From NCBI GenBank assembly GCA_023213395.1, contig CM041465.1, positions 85,381,741 through 85,445,740 of the forward strand: a DNA stretch of 64,000 bases. The letters run 5' to 3'. The position numbers and the translations under genes were made by a program. A model generated the notes under the pieces. The model did no database searches. It saw nothing but the letters and a program-made list of their open reading frames with translations, and was not told the DNA's origin. Positions 55,752-64,000 of this stretch are shown here, piece by piece. The first letter of the stretch is position 1, and the number at the start of each line of letters is the position of its first letter. Source of the DNA: Cycas panzhihuaensis. Its lineage: Eukaryota; Cycadophyta.

Positions 55752-56103
55752 GCAGCAGAGCCTCACTGCTCGGAAGCGTAACATGATGGCAAATGCTGAC
55801 AATCAAAGATATGAGTAGCACATGCATATATATATATATATAAAAGCAATAAAGAGCAGCACGTGGACCAAGGGCGTAGGCAAGTGTCATGGCGGAATGC
55901 GTGGATAAGGGAGACGAAGACGAGGACAACGTAGGGGCTGCCTACGCGTCGTCTAAACATCGACCTGAAACTGAAATAAGCAAAGTGAAAGGGGATGTCC
56001 CCGTTGCTGAAATACAATGCAAAGTAGGGGGCATCCAGCAAATAGAGCAAGCAATCTAACTAACAGCAACCAGAGACTTGTGCACGGGCTGGCCAAGCAA
56101 GCC

Positions 56104-56607
56104 TCAAGGGCAGTCATCTAGAAGAGGGAGGCGACGCTCAAGGATGAGGCAGACGAGACTATCGGCCTCAGCATTGAGGTGCCTAGGGATATGTTGAATA
56201 TCCACCGATGAGAAACAAGCCAGAAGAGACTTGGCAGCAGACGCGAGGGTTCTCAGGTGAGGGCATCGCACCTGGTAAACCTGGGTGAGATGGGACACCA
56301 CAATCTGAAAATCGTAAAACAACACGATGGACCCGCGATGGAAACGGAGAGCATCGGTCAGGGCTTCAATAACGGCCATGTACTCGGCTTCGTTATTGGT
56401 AGCCTTGACAAGAAAGACCCCGGAATGCAAGAAATCATGTCCGGAGGGGCTGCGAAGAATCCACGTAGCGGCGGAAGGTCTGGGGTTGCCGCGACTTCCA
56501 CCATCAGAAAAAACGAGAAGGGACATGCCTAAATACTGAACTCTGGTAGCAGGCAAATAGCAATGAAAGTAAAGCAAAGACTCGAATGGTAGGAAAAATA
56601 TGGCCAA
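56104..56607 (-). CDS. Tat-2 second RNase H (aRNH type), open frame
   Basis: A 167-codon uninterrupted frame. A better start may be the ATG at 56526 (MSLLVFSDGG). Catalytic motifs are all present: DGGSRGNP, NNEAEYMAVIEALTDAL, LFYDFQIVVSHL and HLNAEADSL, giving the D-E-D-D set with a nearby His. The first 27 residues are hydrophobic and may be non-coding. It lies between the PMD promoter and the polypurine tract on the gag-pol strand. Such a domain could assist or replace the pol RNase H in removing template RNA. It is the only intact enzyme frame of this family in the window; whether it is made by splicing or from its own promoter is unknown. Confidence 0.75.
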   Translation of the reverse strand: MAIFFLPFESLLYFHCYLPATRVQYLGMSLLVFSDGGSRGNPRPSAATWILRSPSGHDFLHSGVFLVKATNNEAEYMAVIEALTDALRFHRGSIVLFYDFQIVVSHLTQVYQVRCPHLRTLASAAKSLLACFSSVDIQHIPRHLNAEADSLVCLILERRLPLLDDCP

Positions 56608-57051
56608 GAAGGGTAGGAGGACCTAGCAATGAGGTTACCCGAGAACGAAAGTAAGCAATCCGGCCATTAGCTGAGAGTGGGCGGAGAAAAGATGCCCTAG
56701 AGTGCCAAAGGTTGCTTTGGGAAGCAAAACATGCCTCCGGATGGGGGAGCATTTCCCTTGGGGACCCAGGAGCAAGAAAGGGCTGCAAAAACGAGTCCAG
56801 GGCGGTGAAATGAGCCAAACGAGTATAAACTCGGGCATGCACAGGAGTAGCACATAAAACGATGCAGAAGGGCCCTGGCAAAAGTGCGATAATGAGGTGC
56901 CATAAATGCCCTTGCAAGAGAAGGCAAAAAGGGCATCCATGGAGCACAATGGGTGACAGGGCCAGAAGGCAAATACTATCAGGGCAATGAGACGATTCCA
57001 ACGACTGTCGCGGAGCCAGAAACAGAAGAAGCGCCCATCGGGGCCTCAGAC
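56608..57051. other. Tat-2 spacer between aRNH and PMD promoter
   Basis: No gene is supported. A 165-codon minus-strand frame (57001-56504) overlaps aRNH in another phase; see the rejected list. Confidence 0.5.
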
Positions 57052-57059
57052 TATATAAG
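57052..57059 (+). promoter_or_regulatory. TATA box of the Tat-2 antisense PMD gene
   Basis: TATATAAG lies 71 nt before ATG 57123, the same distance as in Tat-1. A pyrimidine-rich stretch about 30 nt downstream (TCATTTTCACC, 57081-57091) suits a start site. Confidence 0.72.
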
Positions 57060-57122
57060 GAAAACGAATGAAAATCGAATTCATTTTCACCGGCTCTCGT
57101 GCGAAACTAGAGCCTTTTCCTT

Positions 57123-59660
57123 ATGACGCGGAGTGCTACCCGACTTAAGAGGCACGCAAGAGACGATCTGACTATCGGATTCGAGCACGGAGACAGTCAT
57201 TATGACTGCGAGGACGAGATGGCAACAGTCAGGCCAGATCCAGTGAGTGGATCTCACGAAACCCTCGTCATTTCTAAGTTCGAAATTAATTACTTTTTCA
57301 TTAATTTTTAATATTTTTTATGCCTCTTATGGGCAATTGGAGGCCTCTCAGAGTCCGAATTAGACCCGGAAAGAGGCAGGGACTTGGGCATTAGGGAGCC
57401 CTGGTCCCGGTGGGCCCCATGAGGGTCCGCCACAAAAAAATTTTGATTTTCTGGGCTGAAACCCCCCTTTTTAGGGGCACCGCGATCTTAGCCGCGGGAT
57501 CACTGCAGAGGAGTGATCGCCGCGGGACCCGCTCCAAATTTAGTGGTACCGCTAAATTTGGAGCAGTACGCAGACAGAAAATTAGAAAAAATAGAAAAGG
57601 GGCCAAACTGCCCCCAAAAACCAGAAAGGACAACCAGACAGACAGCTAGGAGCCTAGATGACTGCTAGGAGACTGACCTTGACTGACTTTTGACAATTGC
57701 AGGCAGTTATCGCGGTGGATAACCACGAAAACGTCGACATGCCTATACTGAGCTACTTAGAGATGGCGACCCAGGAGGACAAGGCGACTCTGAAGAGATG
57801 CGGCCTATACAAGGCCCTGAAGACCCCCCAGTTCTCATCAGATCAGCGGCTCCTGGTTGAAATAGTGTCACACTCAGACAGGAGGAGGCATGTATTTCAC
57901 TTGCCTCAGATAGGAGATATCACGATCACCCTAGGCGATATCAGGTGGATCCTGGGGGTACCAGCGACAGGGAGACCCGTGAGGTTGAGAGCGTTACTGC
58001 AAGGCGGCACAGGGAGGCGCCAGTTCCTCACGAGGCCGGCGGGTGGGAGCAGAGGGGAGCTCCCCTCCAGATGGTACTCATGTCATAGATTCCTCGGGTG
58101 AGGAAACTCATACTACTATGCATTCTGTTCTAGATTTCTCAGAAACAGAACTACAGGGAGATCCCAGGAGGATGGGTGGGCCTTGGTAGCGCCAAGGTGA
58201 GGTGGCGAGAGGATGGGCGGGCCACCCTAGTTATGGCGAACCTCGTCGCCCAACTAGACACCATCAGGAGATCAGGCAGAGGAGGCTTTTCTTCTGACAT
58301 GCTATTACAGGTCTTTGGTTTTTACCACTTTGGCGGTGACACGGCGGGGGCCATTCCCCAAAGGGAGGTGGGCCCCGATGGTCCACAGGTGGAAGACGAG
58401 GCTCCAAGGGATAGAGGATCAGGCCCATGTCCGTTAGTTAGTTGATGTAACATCACTCGACCTCCTCACTCTGACAGACTATATAGCAGAGCCCTATAGA
58501 GCAGTGAGGTGGGAGAGCGACGATGGAGCGGGCGGAGTAGGAGCGCCCATCGACGATGACAGTGATGATGATGACGACGATGGGGATGACAGCGGTGATG
58601 ACGAGGGAGATGGGGCTGGCCCATCACGACCTGCAGGAGAGGCAGTCCATCACAGTCGTCACAGGGAGCAGTGAGACCATCCGGGACTGCCGGAGGAGGC
58701 GAGCCCATCGAGGCCGAGGGCAGCAGGCGGGCGAGACCGGCGCGAGCTACGGATCATGAGGAGATCTGGAGAGGCGAGGGTCGAGCCAGTCCCTGCCAGA
58801 GATGAGGCAGAGGCAGAGGATGTACTAGATGATGAGGTATCTGCAGCTAGCAGAGAGCCAGAAGACGAAGATGTCGCCCGAGCAGAGGATCCGGCAGCCA
58901 TAGCAGGTGAGACCTAACTGTTTCCTTAGTCGTTTGACATCTAGATAGATCTTTGATTTTATTTCATTATGATATACAGTGAGGATGCACACTGACACAT
59001 GGCATGTTGCCTTGATAGGAGTAGCAGAGGTGCAGAGGCTAGTCGAGGCCATGGTGAGGGAGATGTTCCCTCGGTCTCTGAGAGAACCAGCCCATCCAGG
59101 TGGAGGATGCACCCAGATCGGCAGGAGTCTACATGCAGGCATTCGCCCCATTGGCGAGAGCAAGATACATTTGGGCTGTGGAGACCCAGGAGCACACGGC
59201 ATTCCAAGGATAGCTGTAGCGAGAGCTCAACATGGCTAGGGGCAAGCGGGACGAGCTGCACGAATGAGTCCAGGCCTTGGAGACACAGAGTAGGCTAGGA
59301 GGAGATGCGAGGAGCAGCACCCGCCTAGCAGTCCTAGAGGAGCGCCTTAAGGCATCAGAGGAGAAGTTTAAGGCCATAGAGGAGGGACTCTGAGGTGAGA
59401 GGGATCGCATCCAGATCCGCTACGACCAGCTCGTGGCACAGATGGTCTCAAGGTCGAGTAGGAGCCGGACACACACGCAGACAGCAGCTACGACCCCTAG
59501 ACGGCCTAAGGACGAGGAGAGCGAGGCAGACAGCTCGCGGAGGCCTAGGAGGAGCCTCGCAGGGATGTGGTCCCCAGGAGAGGGATCACACTGGACCGAG
59601 GGCCAGGACCCCAGTCGGGATAGCGATGTGACTAGGAGATGCACATATATATGGTTTTGA
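57123..59660 (+). pseudogene. Tat-2 antisense plant mobile domain gene (best copy)
   Basis: Exon 1 is 57123-57242 (40 codons, phase 0), donor GTGAGT at 57243. Intron 1 (460 bp) ends with AG at 57701-57702. Exon 2 opens at 57703 in phase and encodes the mobile domain: DMPILSYLEMATQEDKATLK, LLVEIVSHSDRRRHVFHLPQ and IGDITITLGDIRWILGVP. Mobile domain text continues at 58190-58450 in a shifted frame. An Asp-rich linker lies at 58545-58610 and a basic part near 58690-58770. An intron at 58907-59018 (112 bp, GTGAGA…TAG) leads to a coiled coil (LNMARGKRDELHE, LEERLKASEEKFKAIEEG), ending TGA at 59658. Some stops occur (for example TGA near 59265). Plant mobile domain proteins act in the nucleus; the role in the element is not known. 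Confidence 0.75.
57531..57564. repeat. 34-bp palindrome in Tat-2 PMD intron 1
   Basis: One mismatch (57544/57551, a C-to-T change at a CpG) breaks an otherwise perfect palindrome around GGTACC at 57545-57550. Confidence 0.85.
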
Positions 59661-59974
59661 CGGAGCCACGGGCCCCAGTCATATGCAGACTCACATGATT
59701 GTACCCCCCCTGCAAGGATCCTGGCTTCCCACATACATGATGTACTATAACATTTTGATATATATATATATACACGGGGTAATTGGAACCCCATTTTGAC
59801 ATAAAATGGCATGTATCATGTATGATAGAAATAGCATGTATGGTTTACTTTTGTAAATGGATATTTTTTTGTAACATGTTACAAATGTTTATATGTAAAT
59901 ATGTAAATATGTATATTTTGTAAATATATTTTGTTATAATATGCATGTGTTTCCTTCCATGTATGGCCATATGT
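59661..59974. other. Tat-2 AT-rich 3' flank of the PMD gene
   Basis: TA-rich runs (59757-59772) and repeated TATGTAAATATGTAAA-type text (59890-59935) form a likely poly(A) region for the + strand gene. No gene is seen. Confidence 0.5.
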
Positions 59975-60226
59975 CTAACAGGAGCAGACACATCCACCGT
60001 AAGCAGAGGCGATCGAGAGGTGTGAGGTTAGAAATAGAGCGACATGCATGTCCACAGGGGAGCATAGCAGAATATACGAAGGAAACGACAAGCACGAGAG
60101 GGGAGTGATGATGCTCCACAGCGTCGTCCTAGTTGGGGGATGCCCAAATAGGAGGACAAAGGTTCCCAAGAGCACACGGGAACGCGGGTTCCATGAGAGG
60201 AACTGGAAGAAGAAACGAAAATCCAT
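59975..60226 (-). CDS. Hypothetical 83-residue ORF, Tat-2 copy
   Basis: Same length and start context as the Tat-1 ORF (4088-4339), sharing VLLGTFVLLFGHPPTRTTLW exactly and ending GGCVCSC. It starts about 100 bp after the integrase stop. Function unknown. Because the two copies are sisters, equal length may be common descent and not selection. Confidence 0.3.
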   Translation of the reverse strand: MDFRFFFQFLSWNPRSRVLLGTFVLLFGHPPTRTTLWSIITPLSCLSFPSYILLCSPVDMHVALFLTSHLSIASAYGGCVCSC

Positions 60227-60325
60227 CTTAAATTGCCATCCTACCCGTGGTTGGGAGGAATGGAAACAATTTAAAATGGTAGTTTAGGCTCGTTTTGGAG
60301 CATGGAAAAGAAAAGAGCAGAAAGA

Positions 60326-61679
60326 TCATGCATAAAATTTCTTAAGGAATTTTCCGTTGATCGCTTTCTCAAATTCCAAGCTGTCCAGGGTGGCGATCCT
60401 GTATGCGGCGTTATCGAGGCTTTCGAGAACGATGAAGGGGCCTACCCACTTGGGCCCGAATTTGGCCAAGCGATCGTAAAGGTACTCCAATTTGAGGACA
60501 TGGTCCCTGGAGCACAAAGGACGAGCACGAAGACGTTTGTCGTGTGTCCTTTGCAAGCGGGCTTTCGAAGCGAGGTTTGCTTAATAAGCCATTAAGCGCT
60601 TCTCATCCAGGGCTTTGAGGTCTAGGAGGTAAGCCTGGCGAATATACTCCTCGTCAATGAGGCCTCGAAGGGAAACCCGAAGAGAGGGGATCTCCACTTC
60701 CAATGGGAGTATCACCTCGGTTCCGTAGACTAACGAGAATGGGGTCATTCCGGTAGCCGTGCGGATGGAAGTACGATAAGCCCATAGGGCAGAAGGGAGT
60801 TGGATGTGCTAGTCTCTTTGAGACTGGGCAACGGTTTTCTTTAAAATGCCGATGAGCATTTTGTTGAAAGATTCAACTTGCCCATTTGCTTGGGGGTAAT
60901 AAGGGGATGACATCTTATGCGAGATCTTAAATTTCTTGCACAATTCGTCCATTTCCTTATTACAGAAAGAAGTTCCATTATCCGTAATTAGGACATCTAG
61001 AATTCTGAAACGACAGATAATATGCTAGTAGACGAAGGTGGCTATCGTCTTGCCAGTGGTAGTGGACAGGGGGATTGCCTCTGCCCATTTAGTGAAGTAT
61101 TCGGTAGCAGTTAGGATATATTTATGTTGTGCATAAGACTGCAGTGATATAGCCCCAATGAGGTCTAAACCCTATTGAGAAAAGGGCCACGGAGGCACGA
61201 TAGGGTGCAACGCCTCGGAAGGTATGTGAGAGACGTTGGCATACTTCTGACATCACCGACATCTAAGGGCACAGGCGTGGGCGTTCTTGAACAAGGACGG
61301 CCAGTAATAGTCCATGCGGAGGATCCTTTGGGCCATGGATTGGCCCCCACAAATGCCATGATGGCATTCGCGGAGTATTTGGTCTGCTTCGTCAGGAGCG
61401 ATGCAGCGAAGCAGGATCCCGTCAAAAGATCTCTTGTACAACACTCCGTCCACGAGGAGGTATTGCCTAGCGGTGGTGTGGATACGCGACCTAACCTTGT
61501 TACTGGCTTCAGGGCGATATTCTTGCTGAGTCAGATATCGCACAATGTCACCATACAATTCACTGTCGGCGAGTGGGTGAGGAGAAGCATCTTGGACGGT
61601 CATAATAGACTCGTCTGGGAAAGAGTCGTCAACAGGAACGCTGCTCACGTTGGGAATGGCAGCATCAGCTAATTACTCG
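60326..61679 (-). pseudogene. Tat-2 integrase
   Basis: The C-terminal stretch 60556-60326 reads KFGPKWVGPFIVLESLDNAA (GPY/F module), ending at a natural stop. The core with TDNGTSF (about 60985-60965) and VESFNK (about 60875-60855) lies between, broken by several stops. The N-terminal zinc region, with CHHGICGGQSMAQRIL, lies in 61648-61253. It matches Tat-1 integrase throughout. Confidence 0.85.
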
Positions 61680-62228
61680 GCTACTATCATTCCCTTCTTC
61701 GACTTCCTGTTAATAACTTACAAGTCGAATTCTTGAAGCAGGACGGCCCAATGACCCGCCCTACATGTCAAATCTGAACGGGTAAGTAAGTAACGCAAGG
61801 GATCGAATTGAACGATCACCTTGGTTGTATTACCGAGCAAGTAGTGTCAAAATTTCTTGGTCGCATGGACTAAGTAGAGGCATTCCTTTTCGACGGGGGG
61901 ATAGTTTAATTCAGCGGCAACGAGAGTGCGGCTGATGAAATAAATGGCCCTCTCGGTTCCTGAATCGTCCTCTTGTGCGAGTATTGTGCCCAGGGATTCA
62001 TCAGTTGCTGAGGTGTATAGGATGAAGGGCCTATCAAAGCGAGGCGTAGCGTAGGGAAATTTGAAATGAGAGCTTCCTTGAGTCCTACAAAGGCCTTTTG
62101 GGTCTTGTCCAACCAGACAAAAGGGGCTCCTTTCTTTAATAAGTTCGTAAGAGGCTTGGCGTTTATGGCGAAATTTGCCAAGAAACGCCTCAGAAAACCA
62201 AGAAGCGCAGAAACGACTTAATTTGTCA
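61680..62228 (-). pseudogene. Tat-2 pol RNase H
   Basis: DRPFILYTSATDESLGTILA, VEKECLYLVHATKKF and the following blocks match Tat-1. The open stretch 62254-61847 covers most of it, including the connection region. It is broken at about 61846 by a frameshift. Confidence 0.82.
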
Positions 62229-62830
62229 TTAGGTCCTAGGCGGCGGCATGTCAAGGATTGCCTTGACTTTTTCCAGATCGATTTGGATTCCTTGCTGGGA
62301 CACGAGGAAACCCAAGAGTTTACCTAAAGTGACGGCAAACACGCATTTCAGCGGGTTTAGGCTAACGTGATACTTGCGGCATCTTGTGAAGATGGCGGAC
62401 AAGTCAGAGGGATGACATGCTCTGGTACGCGAAAGGCCCATCATATCATCCATGAAAACCTCCAACGTATTATTGATGAGGTCGTGAAAGATAAAATGCA
62501 TGGCTCTTTGATAAGTAGCCCCTGCATTCTTAAGACCAAAGGGCATTGCCTTGTAGGCAAAGGTACCCCATGGCGAGTGAAGGCCGTCTTATGGTGGTCT
62601 TCAGGAGAAATCTGAATCTAGTTATAGCCGGAGAAGCCATCCATCAAGGACATAACTTCGAATCTAGTCGTACGATCGATTATTTGATCGATGAATGGAA
62701 GAGGAAAGTTGTCCTTAGGACAAGCGTTGTTTATGTCGCGAAAATTGACACAAATACGAATGGTCTCATTCTTCTTAGCAACGAGAACGATATTCGATAC
62801 CTACTTAGGGTAATCGATGGAAGAAATGAG
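62229..62830 (-). pseudogene. Tat-2 reverse transcriptase
   Basis: The open stretch 62546-62229 has MPFGLKNAGATYQRAMHFIF and the catalytic FMDDM (FMDD codons 62456-62445, minus). The N-terminal part (62547-62830) has a frameshift near 62572 and TAG codons in place of Gln and Trp. It keeps the GFSGYN block that is shortened in Tat-1. Confidence 0.85.
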
Positions 62831-63720
62831 TCATGCATCTAGGAGCTTCTCAACTTCCATATTAGGGCGGTGAAAGCCGGGTGAAGGGGCCTCGGCGCAT
62901 ACGGCCGCGGGGTGAGCGTCAGGGAAGGTCGTAAGGTTATGCGTGATGATGGAGGGGTCAATGCCCTTCATATCCAAGTAGTCCCATGCAAATACATCAC
63001 AAAACTCCCAGAATAGGAGGGAGTATTCCCTCACTTCGTCAGGACTACATTCTGCTTCTACCTTGATGACCTTGTTTGGGGCAAGGACTATGTCCTGAGT
63101 TGCCCCCATGCACATGGCATTCCCCTCCTCGAAATGGAGGGGGGCAAGATCAACCGGAAGAGAGGAAACGGAAGAGGGGATTGGGTCGGCTAATGTGGAC
63201 CCAATCGCTAAGACCTTCTGGTGGCCAAGCTTGTAGTGACCAGGAGGCAAACTAGGCATGGAACCTGCTAAGTGCTCCAGCAAAGCCTCATCGTCTTCGA
63301 AGTAGTCCACCCCATGGATGACTTGACTACGAATGGATGAGGCGCAGGATAGCGTGGGAGCGATAGGACCGGTATAGCCTGAAAACTGCCTATCATCCCT
63401 AAAAGACTCAAAAGGAGAGTCACGGAGAGGTCCCTCGTAAAAAGCAAGAGAGGCACTCTCAACATCATCACCTACAGGGGGTGACGAGATGGAAGAGCCA
63501 GGAATGTGATGATCAACATGCGCAATGTCATGTGACATGTGAAAATGACCAGGCTCAACAATGTCATAGGAGGAAACCTAGGACTAGGAGGATGCCCTGC
63601 ACTAGTGCAGAGGAATGAAACTGGGTGAGGATGATCCTCATCCTCGCTATGGGACCCGTCATCGTTAAACATGGCGAGGTACCCATAGCTCCCGACACCA
63701 ATGGGGGCGAAACGTGTCAA
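62831..63720 (-). pseudogene. Tat-2 protease-RT linker
   Basis: Stretch 63538-62831 (235 codons) and 63720-63472 match the Tat-1 linker closely. A small deletion near 63555-63595 shifts the frame between them. Unlike Tat-1 it keeps TGG after SLLF, so it reads on into SLLFWEFCDVFAWDY. No catalytic motif. Confidence 0.7.
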
Positions 63721-64000
63721 ATCAGGAGAAGAAACATGGGATCTTCTTCACAATAAGAGGAATCAGGGATTCCAATGGAACAAGCTGAGACATGGTCGAA
63801 AGGGCGTTTGTTTCCCTTCGTATGGCCATGGCTTGCCTGGGTAAAAGGCCTAGCTTGTTTGGCGAGCGATCGCTCGCGGGAGACAACTTTCATTTGCCCA
63901 TTATGGACAAATTTAAGTTGCCCCCAACGGGTGGAACACACGGCTCCCATTTGGTCAAGCCATGGTTGACCCAGAAGCAAGTTGTAATCAACGTCAACAT
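63721..64000 (-). pseudogene. Tat-2 protease C-terminal part, cut by window end
   Basis: The frame 63980-63717 reads LLGQPWLDQMGAVCSTRWGQ and matches Tat-1 at about 317-575. The active site lies beyond 64000. Confidence 0.75.

Larger units (their letters stand above)
54575..64000 (-). mobile_element. Tat-2: Tat-lineage element, sister of Tat-1, 5' end outside window
   Basis: It matches Tat-1 293-11007 in reverse orientation with the same gene order. Protease is cut by the window end. It sits in the copia-3 RT gene, whereas Tat-1 sits in a copia-1 LTR, so the two are separate insertions and not a duplicated block. Its LTR lacks about 1.3 kb present in Tat-1. The antisense PMD gene and aRNH are better preserved here than pol. 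Confidence 0.9.

Noticed and set aside
56504-57001. 165-codon minus-strand ORF upstream of the Tat-2 aRNH
   Set aside because: The matching region of Tat-1 is broken into short frames in differing phases, the composition is low-complexity Leu/Pro/Ser, and it overlaps aRNH in another frame. No motif is recognised.
58091-58140. A short intron GTGAGG…TAG in Tat-2 (58098-58133)
   Set aside because: At 36 bp it would be too short for a plant intron; the exon boundaries of this part stay unresolved.
57123-59660. A host PMD gene unrelated to the transposon
   Set aside because: The same gene occurs in the same place and orientation in three separate Tat insertions, so it is part of the element.
1-64000. 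Inverted segmental duplication of the window ends
   Set aside because: Tat-1 and Tat-2 sit in different targets (copia-1 LTR and copia-3 RT), so the repeat comes from two insertions.

Overview
This window is plant nuclear repeat DNA. I see no ordinary single-copy host gene: nearly all of the 64 kb is LTR retrotransposons, most of them decayed and several nested inside one another. The mix (large Tat-lineage Ty3/gypsy elements with a second RNase H, Ty1/copia elements primed by initiator Met tRNA, and a plant mobile domain gene) fits a seed plant with a large genome. The species cannot be told from the sequence.

Layout. Tat-1 (1-11007, + strand) is a Tat-lineage Ty3/gypsy element whose 5' end lies outside the window. 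It sits in the 3' LTR of copia-1 (11008-15754, minus). Then come a chromovirus-like Ty3/gypsy fragment (15755 to about 17570, minus) and an old Tat-4 element (about 17570-52335, minus). The Tat-4 3' LTR carries a solo copia LTR (18007-18655) and a whole copia element, copia-2 (19053-45595, minus). The gag of copia-2 is split by an 18-kb element, Tat-3 (22872-44281, minus, 5-bp duplication TAGAG). The 3' LTR of Tat-3 is in turn split by a small gag-only copia-like element (23898-26993, +, duplication GAAGA). Copia-3 (about 52336-54574, minus) follows, and its reverse transcriptase gene is cut by Tat-2 (54575 to beyond 64000, minus). Tat-1 and Tat-2 belong to one subfamily and form an inverted pair about 43.6 kb apart.

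The most interesting system is the extra gene cargo of the Tat elements. Three of them (Tat-1, Tat-2, Tat-3) carry, between integrase and the 3' LTR and on the strand opposite to gag-pol, a multi-exon gene with its own TATA box. It encodes a plant mobile domain, an acidic linker and a C-terminal coiled coil. In Tat-1 and Tat-2 the TATA-to-ATG distance (71 nt), exon 1 length (120 nt) and splice sites match exactly. Between this gene and the LTR lies a sense-strand second RNase H (aRNH). A palindrome centred on GGTACC recurs both in the LTRs and in intron 1 of the antisense gene, which suggests a recognition site or an RNA hairpin linking the two.

How the parts work together (family knowledge plus inference): gag-protease-RT-RNase H-integrase are the replication genes, primed at a tRNA site next to the 5' LTR and at the purine tract before the 3' LTR. 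The antisense gene would be transcribed separately. Almost every pol gene here is broken by TAG/TAA/TGA codons that mostly stand where the paired copy has TGG, CAG, CAA or CGA, the mark of methylated-cytosine decay. Tat-4 has lost RT, integrase and most of the antisense gene but keeps traces of gag, protease and aRNH.
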